Assembly (NCBI GenBank): GCA_907165065.1
Contig: OU015532.1
Location: forward strand, 37,986,339 to 38,050,338
Length of the DNA: 64,000 nucleotides
DNA from: Caprimulgus europaeus
Taxonomy: Eukaryota > Chordata > Aves > Caprimulgiformes > Caprimulgidae
Direction of reading: 5' to 3'
The position numbers and the translations under genes were made by a program. The notes beneath the pieces were generated by a model. That model was given only the letters and a program-made list of their open reading frames with translations, was not told where the DNA came from and did not search any database. Of the stretch, positions 49,014 to 61,800 are shown one piece after another. The number at the start of each line of letters is the position of its first letter. Position 1 is the stretch's first letter.

Positions 49014-49970
49014 CTGCATCTGGATGAGGAAAAATTGAGCAGATTACAGATTTAATCCAATTTTAAACAATTTAAAAAGAAGCCTGCCTGCCTTACTGTT
49101 GCAATGCTTCAGGCATTTGCCCGTGCTAAAAGCTGCTTTATCAGGAGCAATACAGGGATCCCGAGAAGGTTTTGCCTCGTGCTCCCTTTGCAGCGTGCAG
49201 AGACAGATGGCTCTATAAGTGTGGACTTTGTGCTTGATGGTATTTGGGGGCCTTGTGTCCCACTCTGGGCTCTGCAGCTTCCTGCAGGGAAGGAATCTGC
49301 TTCTGGGGTGAAAAGTGAATAGAAAATAGTGAGGACTAGCGGGTATCTTACCTGGATTGGGTAGGATGAGAAAGGGAAGAAGTGGGTTTTATATACGAGG
49401 TTTCCATCCTGAGTTCCTGGGGCTGCAGCTGAATGCACTGGTTGGTTTGGGGTACTTAGCAGCTGAGGAATAATTGTGTCACTTGGGGTTTGGTTTCTGT
49501 TGTTCCCCAGTTCTTTGGGGTTTTTTGTTTGGTGCTATTAATTCTCTTTTTCCCACAGCTTCATTACTGAGAGCAGAGGCTAATAATATGTGCTTAGCAG
49601 GTCACTAGTGACCTTAAGTCAAAAACCATCCATCTGCTTGTTCAGTGAACCTTCCACCCTTCCTGCGGTGACCAGGTACCCACGGCAAAAGCCTGCTCCA
49701 GCTGCTCCTCCCCTCTCTGCTGAGCTGAGCAGAGATTGAACTATTTTCTCTCCCCACTCAAGGTGTGGGAGTATTCACTTGGGACCAGCTTGCAGCACGT
49801 CTGCTTCTATTCCTAGGGCTCATTTTGGAAGACTGCAGTCAGTGTTTATTTTACAAAAGTACATCAATGCTGAACCACGTGTTTCACTGTTGCTCCACAG
49901 TCCAGAGCTGTGCTACCTCTCTGTTCCTTCTGGTGACAGAGTGAGGGGAGGGGGGAGTGGAGGAACATAC

Positions 49971-50149
49971 CAGTCATTAAGCTTGAGTACTGGGGAGAGA
50001 ACATAGCCCAGCAGGAATCCAATAAAAGGCATCAAGGCAGAAGATCCCAGGAGGGAAGGTGAGAAGATGACCATGATACTGCTTCCCACATTGGCCACAG
50101 ACAGAACAATTATTGCAGCAGATAACAGTAGAAGCACAACCATCCCTGC
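49971..50149 (-). pseudogene. SLC10A1: SLC10A1 exon 3
   Basis: Acceptor CTTTAG and donor GTATGT are intact. It encodes AGMVVLLLLSAAIIVL, NVGSSIM and the strongly conserved LMPFIGFLLGYVLS, two membrane helices of the core domain. No lesion is seen in this exon. Confidence 0.85.
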
Positions 50150-51696
50150 CTAAAGTAAAAGTGGTCAAGACAGGGTCAGGAGAGAAATCCCCTACAAAAT
50201 TTGTCTCAGCTGTTGGAAGCAGCTGTGCTCAGTTCCCTGTCCATCACATACATAAGTCTATAGTGAGAGTGCATAAGTGCCTTCCATGGACATAAACGTT
50301 ACAAGTAATCAGTGAGAGGCCATCCTGAGGTATTACCTAGAGAGACTTAAATAACCTTTCTGGTCCATATATGCAAAGTAATTGGTGCTTGCTCCACCAG
50401 CCCCTTGTTTCTCAGCATTGCTATGTGTGTCTCTGACCAAGTCCTTCTGTGGGACTAGTCCACCCAAGGCAGGTGGGGAGGAAACCACTTTACTCACAGG
50501 TAGAGCCTGCCTACAACAGGTGTGGAAAGTGGTGGCTGCATTTTTAGATCATCTCATCGGTGTCTGGTGATCCAGCAGATGAAGGAGCTGGGGAATTTTG
50601 GGAGGCAGAATACACAGCTCTCATGCCTATCTTTCAACTTTGGAGTCCAATTTGGATGGAGTTCCCCAGATATTTTTTTAAAAGCAAGTCTCTACCCCTT
50701 TTCTCTTTTGTAGAGAAGATAAATGGAAAGGTATTGTTAGCAGAAAGGAACAAGAAAGGTCAGCTGGGCTGGTGTAGGTCACCTTCCCCTGCTAGGCTTC
50801 TAAAGCTTCTTGTGAAACAGTCCAGTCATTTCTGCCCTGGGTAAAGGGACCTCTGAAGAGCTCTGGTCCTCCTGTCTCTGCTCCAATGTCTCCTGTGTTC
50901 CCATGCTTCTTAGAGGTTAGTGATTCCTGTCATTTTATCAGGTCTGCTATTGAGTCTTGGCACCCAATTCTTGCTGTGCTTGGTCACAGTTTCTCTGAGA
51001 TGAAGCCTTATTGAAAGGAACGATGAAAAACAGGTTTACAAAGTTGTTAGCAGCTCTCTGGGTACGGCTAGTGGAGCTCTTGAGTTAGACAATGGTGTAG
51101 TTAGTTGTCCCAATTTCCCTTTTGCTGTTTAAATGCCTGATGTACAAAAGAAAGGCAGGGAGATGATTCCAGGCATAAGTGGGCGCTTAGTGATCTAGGG
51201 GCTTCTACTGGATAGATGCCTCATTGGTCTATGCAGCAACTTTATGATGTGACTTTTGCCCTGTGCTAGACCTCTGAGAATAGTGGGCTGTTTTGTTTGT
51301 TTGTTGGGGTTTTTTTTTGGGGGTGTTATTATTTATTTATTGAATTTGGGGTCTGCTTTGGTTACAGCAGTAGTCAGAGGCAGTGCTTATGAGGCTCTTT
51401 AGTGCTGCTTGTAGCAAAAGAAAATGAAGTTAAAACCAAAGCCAACAAAGGAGAGTGAGTTAGGAAGTTGCTGAAAAAACATTGTCTGTCTAGAAAAGGT
51501 GGAGAACTTCTCTCTAGGCAAATATGTTCATGATTTTTACATTAAAAGGCGGTGAAGCGAATCTCTTGAGTTCTGTCCTCAACCCTTTAACTGATTTGTG
51601 GCATGCCTTAAAGAAGTTACTATTTCTGTGCCTCTGTTTTTGAAAACTTCCTTGAGGCCCTTGGATGAAAGGCAACTAGCACAGGATACTTCTTAC

Positions 51697-51907
51697 CTTG
51701 ATGACAAAGCCAGCGTATTGTGGTTTCTTCTCGTTCCAGATGATGCCAATGGCAGAGAGGATTAGCATTAGGACCAGGGAGGTGATTATTCCTCTGTAAG
51801 GCACCTTGCCCTCCAAACCACCCTCTTATAGTCCTCCTGAGTAAATGTACAGAAGCAGAGGCATTAGTCCAGTTACCAGGACTGTCGAGCATGTGGTCAT
51901 GACAATG
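51697..51907 (-). pseudogene. SLC10A1: SLC10A1 exon 2 with broken acceptor and in-frame stop
   Basis: Begins C-ATT-GTC (I-V-M-T-T-C-S) directly after TTCTTCATCTCGG, so the expected CAG acceptor reads CGG. Twenty-six codons further, after LLLYIYSGGL, the codon is TAA (51828-51826). The conserved KVPYRGIITSLVL and the downstream frame to VIK then continue undisturbed to the GTAAGA donor. An upstream AG (CTGAAG) could be used, but it puts the exon out of frame. Confidence 0.85.
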
Positions 51908-52577
51908 CCGAGATGAAGAAAGGACCCTTCAGTAGAAGAATGACTTTTTTTCTTACTAACCTGGACACGTGGTTTTAATACAAGACTTTACCTCACTCTT
52001 TCCCAGCCTGTCACTGAGGTTTCCCCATTGCCATCAGGTTGTGTAAGGATGTGATATGAACAGAAATTGGGGAAGATGGCTCAAGTTCTATACCAGCTCA
52101 GACAGGACCCTCATTATGAGTACAGCTTACGTTTCAGAAATTCACAAGCAACACAGCAAGTAATGCCTGACGTTTCCCCACTGGGTCTTGTTTTATTGCT
52201 AGGGTTTGTTGGATTGTGGGGTTCTGCTAGTTCATTTCTTGCTGATGCAGCCTCTTCAGACAGTGTGTTCAGTTTACCCAGCTATATGATGCTGTATGGG
52301 TAGAAGTGGCAGATATGTGCTATATGTACTGCTGTGTGGAGGCAGAACAGTGTTCCTGTGCCTATCTCATCAAGCATGATGAATGCTTCACAGAAAGGCA
52401 CAAATCCCATTTTATTGTAAAATGGGGACAAATTGGCTCATTGAGCAATATGGGTGTTTTAAAAAGATCTAGATGGTATTTCAGACTTTGTCCAGCTTCC
52501 TGGGGATTGCTCAATGTTGATTAAACCAGCTTTGAGTCTGACTCGATTGGCCTGGGCATGTGCTCAGCTCTCCTTAC

Positions 52578-52978
52578 CTGAGATTCATGTCCCCTCCCAG
52601 TGCCAGACTAAAGACATTGGAGAGGTTTCCCCCTGGGCAGCAGCTGCAGATGAGAATGCCCAGGGATTCTGTAGCACCCAGCTGGAAGAGCTTGCCCAAT
52701 GCAAATGCAGTCAAGAGCATGATGCCACAATGAGACATTACAGCAGTTACCACAGCTTTGGGTTTCCTGAGGTGAGTTATGATCTTGGCTATCTCCACTG
52801 TATCCCCCGGAGATACCATGATGACAAAGAGGACCATAATAAGGATTATATTCAGGGCTCTGTCTGTCGCCTGCTGGCCAAATGCAAATGGTGGTGCTGC
52901 ACTAGTCAAGGGGGTGCTCTGTGTGTGACCTGGGCTCCAAAGCTCTGGGCTCTCAAAGGCCTCCTTGGTCTTATTCAT
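52578..52978 (-). pseudogene. SLC10A1: SLC10A1 exon 1
   Basis: Starts at ATG (MNKTKEAFES); an in-frame ATG seven codons upstream at 52999 is possible. The N-terminus is longer than in mammals. It contains the first helices (ALNIILIMVLFVIMVS), ALGKLFQLGATESLGIL, and the conserved CCPGGNLSNVFSLA. Odd residues at normally conserved places include VSPGDT for the family LSLGCT and SHCGIMLL for AQYGIMPL, the latter replacing the sodium-binding glutamine by histidine. The donor GTAAGG is good. Confidence 0.85.
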
Positions 52979-55900
52979 CCTGCTGAACAGTTTAGACATC
53001 TCTTCTTCTGAAGTGGCTGGGAAGGTGAGGAAGGGATTGACTCAGAAGTCCAAATAACATCCAATTAGTGCAAGCAAAACATGAGCTCTCTTTTAGGCTA
53101 CAAATCTTACTGTTTAGCAGCTGTTGAAACAGAAATCTGCGTTTTGAGCAATCAGCTGTGAACCCCGTTTCCTTCAGTAACACATGGTGCAGTTTGTGCA
53201 ACTTCGGCTCTGGTCCCCCACCTCTTCCAGTGCCCCCTGTCACCGTGAGAATAAGGGCATAGCTGGTGAGAGCGAGGGAAACTTGTTCAAAACTGGTAAT
53301 GACGGGCATTTCACACAAGGGAAACAAACCAGAACTCTTTTCCACAGGATACTGCTGAGGACAATGCTTAAAAACATGGTGCCTCTAGAGTACTTTATTT
53401 TTAACAAGGGCTATATGCTTCTGGCCATAAATCAATCTCTCAATAGGAAGGCTAGGAAGAAATTTCCTCAATGGATGGATAGTTTCTCTAGTAAACTCCT
53501 AGTGTCCTTCATGTCTCTTTTCCTTCAAAATATGATTCCCTTCCTAGCATTGCGGTGAGATTCTGCGTGGAAGGAGCCTCCACTGATCTCTGCAGTGCAA
53601 ATCCATGCTCACTGCCGCACAGCTGTGTTGCTTTCGGGACCTGTGGTGTCCTGCATCATGATCCAGTGAGGGGTGCAGGCATTGCCCAAGCTCTCCAAGC
53701 AAAGCCAAACAGGCAGCTTGTACCCACCCCAGACTGGTACCTGCCTTGTGCTTTCAGTGCAAGGCTGCATGGCCAGACAAGCATGCAGAGCTGCGGTGTG
53801 CAGGGAAGGAAGCAGGACCTGGCTGGCTGCTGCTGGGGCAGGAAGAGGGACTGAAGTGGTGGCTGTTCCTCCAGCTCATCTCCCCGCTGCTCCCTGTCCC
53901 TGACTGCACAGGGGATGTGCTTCCCTGCATCTGCCACACTGGGGAGCAGCATGTACCTGCCCCACCCCCAGGTGCTCCACTCCCTGATCCCTCTCTGGGT
54001 TTTACCTTCATTTCATTCTTCCCACCTGAGCGAACCCCTAGGTCTGACGTGAGACTCTAGAAATGTATGGAGCTGAACACATTAAACTAGAGTGAAAGGA
54101 ATGCTGTTACCTTACCCACTTGTGGATTTGGCTGTAGCAGGCTTCAGTGAGGTCACCTGCTGCTCTTTCCGTTCTTGCCCGAGCTTGGTGAGCAATAGCA
54201 CTCTTCAGTCCTTCTGCTTCAAGAAAATCTTTCTCCCTTGGCAAAACCTTGTTCTCTGCTTGCAGAATATAAAGCCTGGGTCTAAAAGACCCTTTTAGAA
54301 AGGGAAGTTGTTGTATGATAGGTGCACTATAGGACTGCAGTCTTCTCTCTGGTACAGGATCTGGGAAGGAATTTTAACCAGGGAGGTTTGCTGCAATAAG
54401 GCCAACCTCTGATCCCTTTGCTGAAGGGCACTATAATGCTGCAGTAGTGTATCCACCGTTCTTATTCACGTGGGAGCTCAGCAGGCTCGGCCCCTCCAGC
54501 CCCACTGCTGGAAAAGCTGCTGGCGGCAGACAGGAATGCCGGAGCCGTGCCTCCCCACTTGCTCTCCTTTGGTTGGGAATCTTGTTTTCCAGGCTGGCAG
54601 CCAGGATGGAAAAGTACCAACAAGAGCTCTGGAGACCAGCACAGACATCCCTATGGGGTGGGGAGGAGTGGTGGCTGCAGCTCTGGGCAGCCCTGCGTGT
54701 CTGTGCCCACAGCTTCTCCTACACCCTTGTGAGCACCACACGCCATGCCTGGGGACAAGGGCCTTTCCCCATAAATTGCAGGTGGTGCTTTGGGACCTCT
54801 CTTTCACCGTGGTGGCAAAGAGGACTCTCCAGCCTCATTGCTGGGGCCCTGGCTAAGCAAGTGGGAGGAGGTGGCCTGCAGTGCTGCGTTGTGTTTCCTT
54901 TTCCCTTGAGCATCTTTCAGGCACAGGTAAGGGCTGCCCAAGCAGCACATAGGCTGCTTAATTCCCATAGGAATCGGGAGAAAATGCAGGGGCAAAGCCC
55001 ACAGCAATTCCTTCTCTCTTTCTCTCCATCCCTTCAGGTTCTTCTCCTGCAAATCCCTAGCATGCCTAGGGAAATACTTGTTTTCAGTGTGTTTGCCTTT
55101 TAGCTGTATGCTGAATTTTGTTAGAAGATGCGAGAAGGGTCAAGTCAAACAATTAAGTGGTTATGAAGCTTCATTGCCTTGGCAGCATCCAGACACCCTG
55201 CCCCCCCCAAGCTCAGTGCAGCTCAGGGTTTTAAAACAACAATGTTGTAATGCTCTCATCCTTTGTCTTTGCAGTGCTGCGGAAGAATGTTTCAGCTACC
55301 CCCATAATTAAAAAAATGCCTGCTAGCTCTTTCCTCTTCAAGTGTTCCTGGTGGTTCCCAGTACTTAACGCAGAAAACACCAGCGGGAGCCAAGGGACAG
55401 ACTGGCCAAAAGAAGCAGAATAAACTGGGATCATTATTTCTTGCTGGGACATCCAGTTGTTTTACATGGGCACTGGAGCTGGGGGTTTGAGTTCAGACAT
55501 GGCCAAAGAGCTGCATCTCCGCTCTGAAGCCTCTTCTTGCTGTGGTGGGAGCTGGCAACTGGCACTGTGGCTGGAGGAAGGAGCAGGCTCCCACGCATGG
55601 GTTGTGCATGGCATGCTGCTGGTAGCCCACCGTGGGCTACTGCTGGCCTGGTGGCCACGTATCTACCTCAGTTCAGAGGAGACTTTGCCTTGCGGGAGCT
55701 GCCTGCTTGGCAAGCAAACCCCTGGCTTCATCCGTAGGCAAAGCATGCCTTGTCGTCCTTTGACTGCTTTTCAGCTTCTGTTCTTAAAAGGTAAATTTCT
55801 AGGTGTTCTTTAAATGGTCTCTTTTTTTCCGCTTCACAGCTCAAATATCCTCAAAAATATCCCCAAACAGCTTGCTCCCCACCCAAAGGCGTTTTTGCCT

Positions 55901-56635
55901 GTGCCCTTGCTCTGTATAAAGCCAAGGAGCCTCCTGAAAGGCCCTGCACAGCTGATGCCACTTGAGGGCAGTGGTTGCATGCCCAGAGCCTTGATTGCTC
56001 TTTGAAGAGAAAACACTTCAGAAAACAACGAAGTCTCACCGTCAGTGACATCGTTTAGATCGTTTTGATTAAGTCAGATACTCCCCAGTTCAGATATATG
56101 GTCTAATACAAAAGGCATCACAGGATGCTTAACACAAGTGAGGCACTGAAAGAGATATTTCAAACCCCCTGTGTAGACGTTTGCAGACTTCCTGTTGGAG
56201 CTCAAACTGAGCTGTGTTGGGGACTTTTTTTTTAAGGACACCAAAGAAGTCAGTGCTTCATGCTTTCATAATGCAACTTCATAAATTCACTGGATAAATA
56301 TGAAATGGCTCACGTGCCTCTTTCACTGGTGGAGAGCTGAGGTTCAGTTTTCCAGTTTGCAGCTGGGATTGTAATTTGTTCTGTGTTTTTACAGAATTTA
56401 ATATAACTTGAGCTCAGCTGACTCGTTACTCAGAGGCTGTACGACAGCAGATGTACCCAATAAGAGCAGCAGTGACCTGCTTTGTGCCAGATTTCATGTT
56501 AAGTTGACCCACAATCTGAGACATGATCTTGGCATCTGGTGCTCATATTTTGCACAGGTAGGGTTTTCCACAGTACAGTTATGTGCCCTGCTAATCCATT
56601 TGCTAATTTCTGTCTGCTCCTGAGGCAACTTTATA
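52979..56635. other. Region upstream of SLC10A1 without supportable genes
   Basis: It would contain the SLC10A1 promoter just right of 52978. A few open frames exist, including one of 218 codons at 54447-55103, but none shows a domain or splice pattern. I could not identify liver transcription factor sites with confidence. Confidence 0.5.
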
Positions 56636-56815
56636 GTTTGAAGACATTACCCCTCATTCTGTAGCTAAAGGCCCTGCTAAAAAGTCAGTCCTCATCTCTC
56701 TTATAGGACCTCATTAAGTACTGGAAGGCCACTATAAGATCTCCCCGGACCCTTCTCTTCTCCAGCCTGAACAGCCCCAACTCTCTGTGCCCTGTTCCCC
56801 ACCACCAGGCATTCG
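56636..56815 (-). mobile_element. CR1 LINE fragment (antisense)
   Basis: Plus-strand reading 'ggaaggccactataagatctccccggacccttctcttctccagcctgaacagccccaactctctg' is the reverse complement of the CR1 3' region ('ctggagaagagaagg' and so on). Truncated at both ends and moderately diverged. Confidence 0.75.
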
Positions 56816-58847
56816 CTGGCTCCCTGCTCCGGCAGCACTACTCTCTTACCTGTCCCAAGCACAGACAGGAATCAAAGTTGTTTTTATTTATTCAAATCCC
56901 ATCTAGCATCCCTCAGGCTTAAAAATCCCATGACTACCCTCTTATACAATTTTTTTTTTAATAGGAAAATAATTAATTTCGCAATTAGGCTGTGCCCAGA
57001 ACAAATGATGTAAGGGCACTCCGTATGGGCCAAATTAGTGCCTGCTGAGACACAGCGCCAGCATCTGTCTGGTTTAGTGACACTTATTTTAACAGCCAGA
57101 GGAGGGGACAGTGCACCCTCCTGTGATTTTACTGACAGCTTCATCCCAGCTGGAGACCCGGGGAGGACTTGGCAGTGTCAGCTGAAGCATGCTCCAGTTG
57201 GTCAGCTGTGAAAAATGAGCTTACTCCAATGCCTCTTCTCTGGTTTAGGGAAGTAATTTTAAATGTGAGCTTCCTGGCCAGGTGGGCATTGCCTGTGGCT
57301 CGAACACTGTGGGGAGCTCTGGAGAAAGGAAAGCCACTCCCTGGGGCTGAGATACTTCAGTTGTTGAGGCCAACATTTTGGTATGTGGCCTCTTTCTCCT
57401 AAGCAAGGCTTTCCAGCAGGATCATGATGTGCTAAAGGGCCTTGGTGGCAGGGGGAGGTCCTGCCCCTGCCTTTCAGCGGTGTTACCACTGCTCCACTTC
57501 TAGAGAGGGGTGATTTTGGTGGTTAGCAAGCACCGGTTGCAGTGGATGTCTGGCTACTGTGATAGCTGCTTGGTTTCCTCTAAGGTGCCCATAGCAGCCA
57601 GTGCAATGTGGTGATACGTGGGAGATGCTCTCTTTTCCCTTGGCGGTGAGCAGTCTGCAGGTCTGGGGTAGAAGCCCCCCTGCTGATGGGAAGTGGATCC
57701 TTGCATGGGTTGAGGGGAGCACTGGGAGCACCCCACGTTCCCAGATACACAGGGTGGTTCTGGCTTTTGCTACCCCTGCCTGCAGGAAGGATGTCAGCAT
57801 GATGCTGGAGCAGGCTCCTCTTGAGGGCGGATGTTTTTTGGGGGGAACTCCACGGGAGGAAGTGTGTTCGCAACCATGATGCTTATTTTTTCCCCATGGG
57901 AAAAGAGATATTTTTATTGTCTATTGTAGACATTTGTTAACTATGTAATTAGTGGGTCTAGTTAATCTTGACTGTTTCATTTCCTTAGGGATGAGATGTC
58001 AAAGATGGCTTCATAAAAATTTGACAGCTCAAGTTTTCTTGGAACTTTGGGAAAATGCTGTCAGCAGGCTAGCAGGACCTTTCTTAAGACTGTGTCTGAT
58101 CTGTTTAGCTTTGACTCTTGCTCTTAGCTTCATGGGGGAAATGAGCTTTGTCTGATGGTCTTCTGACCTTTGCAAAGTGATGGCTCTTCAGAAAAAGCTG
58201 TGCTTTCTCTGGGTCAGGTGAGAAGCCCCTTTGACATGAACTTGGGAGAGCTGATCAGGGCATCAGTGTCTTGCCCAGCTTCCAGCTGTGGATGTCATAT
58301 ACCTGTGAAAGGCAATTGCACCCTGAGATGAGGTAAGTGTATGACATTTGTATCAGAATTTATATTTTAAAATAATTTCATTGGGTGGATTGTGCTTGAG
58401 TTCTAACTCCGTAGCTTTGAACTGTTCTGTTAGTGACATGAACTAGCCCTCCGTCCTACAGGAGAAATAAGAAGATTTAATAGAGGAGATGTCTAGGAAA
58501 GTGGGAAGTACAAAATAGGGTGATCAGGAATAGCCAAGGATTACTGAAAGACTCCAAGACCCTTACACAAACCCTAGGGCAGAACCAGGAGGTTTTCTAT
58601 CACACAATCTTTCCCATCTCGCTGCTTCCCAAGCTCCCATCTGAAGGGTAGCCAAATTGCCTTGACAAGAAAGAGCAATTTCCATGTCAAGGAGAAGGCA
58701 TGGAAACTTCTGCCAGGGTTAAATCTTAGCAATCAGCCCCCAGGTAGCTGTGTGGGAGCTGTCTCCAGCAGGCACAGAGCAGCAGTGCAGCAGAGCTGCT
58801 CAGTGCCTCCATTCGAGGGCTCAGTGAGAGAGCTGGGGAAGCCTTTG

Positions 58848-58898
<51 letters not shown>

Positions 58899-61800
58899 GC
58901 CGCAGGAGAGCATCCCATGCTTCTCGGTGCCCTTGCAGGTGTCAGTGGGCTGGCAGCAAAGCCTAGGTCACACAACTCTGAAGACTGTTCTCGAGCTGCT
59001 GAGGAAATGCTCTGGCTAGCCACCAGGCAGCTTTAGTGCCCTGGAAACTTTATTCCTCACCTGTGAATCAATTTGGGTAAATTACCTGTTGACATGCTGA
59101 CCCCCCATGTCCCCTTGTCCCTCAACTCTGTTGTGATGCCCTCAGCCACCATTCTTCCCAGCATGAGCAGGAAAAATCTCTTTTTTTGAAACAAAAAATA
59201 AATAAATAATTTAAGTAACACAGTCCAAACCAGAGTTATGTTTAAGCACATCCCTGGCCTTGTAGGACCGAGCTGACACTTTGGAGTTACAGGGCTAACA
59301 AGAGGAAAACAGGGCTGCCACTGTGGAGCCCATGGCTTTGCCTGGTTCTTGTCTGCTCCTTTGGTACCCTTCCATTACTGACTGTGGTGCTTGGAAATGA
59401 CCTTGTCTCTCTTCTACTTGGGGTTACTCATGAACTTTGCAGGGAAGCTCTAGACTGTATTAGAAGGCCAGACTTCTCTATCTCTCATAGGCATGTTAGG
59501 AGCTTTAAGAAGAGGACATGTCTGCTTGCTTAGCAGCAAAAAGCTCCCTGAGAGGCAGAAGTCACCGCAGCAGCCACACTGTGCTTGTTCATGAGGCTCA
59601 GGACCAAGAAAGTAATTGAGGGGATGGCTAGGGTTGGTCTAGATCTTGCTCCCTGCTTTATCACAGTCTCCTGTGTGGGAAAAGAAGTGGGGAAAGCTCC
59701 TGAAGTGATCCAAGCTTCATAAGAGAGGAGCATAGCACATTCTTGCTACAGAAGGGTTTTCTTTTAAGCCTGCTTTGATTCTGAGCAGCCACAGAAAGGC
59801 CCATGTGAAAGCATGGCGCCAGCAGCACGCTGGGGCACCTGAGCATGCCAGCTGAGGGGACACCCCGAGCAGGCATGGGGACAGCAAGGCTTCAGACGGC
59901 AGCACTGCAGCTGGGGTGGGCTACCTGGAGCCATGTCCCAAGGGATGTTTGAAGCTTGGCCATCCTGGGTTCAGTCCTAGACTACTGGCCAAGCTCTCAT
60001 GTGATCTACAATCCATCAGTGGAATAATCCTAAATAAATATCTGGGTGTACAGATAGTACTTGGATGTGGTCACCTGTTTATTCACAGGCCAGGCTCTAT
60101 GAGTGCTCAGTGATGTGGTTACACCACTGCTTTTTAGTTTGAATTTGAGGGAACTTTGGCTCTTTTTTCCCCCCACTTATTTTATTTCCTTTTTTCCAAC
60201 TTGCACCCATTGTGATAGGACCCTGATTCAGCCTGAAGAAGTAAGACATATAGAGGTTATGGTGCTTGCTTGCAGGGAAAGAGAGCTGGGACTATTTCCC
60301 TGCTTACACCTGCTGCAGGACACAGGCAAGCAAAGTTCTGCTGCTTTGCCACCATCCTGCTGAAGTCCTGTTGCCTCCTGCCTGAACTGAGCCATTGGCC
60401 TTTCTGCATGGTGCAGATGGACCACGAAAAGTTCAAGAGGACTGTTGGAAAAAAAAAAAAAGCTTAGCTTATTTCTGTACTTTACCCATCTACCTTCAAC
60501 TTTTGCAGCTCCTTAGGCCCTCCTTGGGCTGAGCTCTGCCTGGAGCAGCACCTCTGGGCAGCTGGATCCCAGTCTGGGTGCCAAACATATTTCTTGTTCT
60601 CTTGGATGTTTTGCCGAGTTTCTGGGCTGGTGGAAAGCTCGTGGCTTTGAGTTCAGCTGATGCATTAGGTACCACTGTCTTTCAGTTACTGGCATTCCTG
60701 TGGTCAGCCTCTGTGCTCAGGCTTGTCCAAGCACCTGAGCAATGGTGAGCCAAACCCAGCAGTGCAATGCTTTTGTCTTGCTCTAATTACAGTAGGACAC
60801 AATTATTAGCAGCATGTTTTTATTTCTATTTGTTCATTCTGACAGCAGCTAAAGGAAGCCATTATCTCTACAAGGGGATGTTTCAGCACGTGTTATGGTA
60901 AATAAAGCTAACAGGATCACTGCAAAAGAGAGTATCATGTTGTCTTAAAGGCAGCAATCGATAATCAGGCTGTTACAAGCCAGATCCTTCCAAGAGGCAC
61001 AACAGCGAGCCTACACTCAGATCAGCCTTTAATCTTGGAGGATCACTGAGCTTTTTACAGGCTGATACATTTACCACACTACCTACCCTGTAACATAGGT
61101 ATCCCTGTGAAGACATATGGCAGTTCTTTCAGCACCTTTGGAGATGAAGAAAGTAAGCATGATGGCACCCAGCCACCCCTTTTGAGCAATATGTGTCTGT
61201 ATGGATCAGGTTAAAAATGGAAGGTCAGGTCTGGGTTTGACCCTGGATAACATTTCCCAACCTTCCCTGCTCCATGAACAGCAGCAACCCCAAGCACAGA
61301 CATGCTCTTGGAAGCTGTGTGCTCCTCTGGTCCCCTCAGCCTGGGACAGCAGCCTCACTTTTAACATTTCTGCAGCCCTTGGCTGCAAACAACATTATTC
61401 TCAGAGGCAAAATGTCACTGAAGACCTGCTCTTAATGCTGGCAAATAAAGTACTTAAGAAATATGATGTTTGTTAAAACAGCAAAATATCTTTTAAAAGT
61501 GTTTTTGCCCAACACTGGAGAAAAGTGGTAAGAGATGCATACTGCAGGGTGTTCATTCTTAAGACCTCCAGTATTTCCTCTTCTCCTCATTTTAGAATCT
61601 TTTGATCTTTGCTGTTTGCCCCAAAGCTGTGGGCATTAGGTGAGCTTCTCAACTTTATTTTATAATAAAAATGTAGAAGTTTGTGGCCCTCAGGGATTTG
61701 AAGAAAAGTTTGAATATGTGATCATAAAGTTCAAGAAACCAGAGTGCAATTAGAAAAAGCTCAAACATTTATAATTTTGTTTAAAAACCAGAACAAAACC

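Larger units (their letters stand above)
47894..52978 (-). pseudogene. SLC10A1: SLC10A1 (NTCP bile-acid transporter), five exons with disabling changes
   Basis: The intact family member is a sodium/taurocholate cotransporter of the hepatocyte basolateral membrane with nine helices. Exons on the minus strand: 52978-52578, 51907-51697, 50149-49971, 49013-48826, 48084-47894. Phases all fit, giving 389 codons including one internal stop (human protein 349; the extra length is at both termini). Lesions: the exon 2 acceptor dinucleotide at 51909-51908 is GG, not AG. Codon 161 (51828-51826) is TAA where the family has tyrosine (human IYDG, here L-stop-EG). The equivalent of human Gln68, a sodium-site ligand, is histidine (SHCG). 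The exon 4 donor is GC rather than GT. Other ligands are kept: GGNLSN, IVMTT and METGCQ. The open frame elsewhere suggests recent loss. Sequencing error is the alternative, though two independent lesions make that less likely. Confidence 0.82.

Noticed and set aside
51620-51892. 90-codon minus-strand frame across SLC10A1 exon 2 without a stop
   Set aside because: It is one base out of the family frame; the true frame aligns with NTCP on both sides of the TAA.
52514-53011. 165-codon plus-strand open frame
   Set aside because: Mirror of SLC10A1 exon 1, which is clearly coding on the minus strand.
54447-55103. 218-codon plus-strand open frame
   Set aside because: Overlapped by several other chance frames on both strands in GC-richer DNA; no domain, no conserved motif and no splice pattern.
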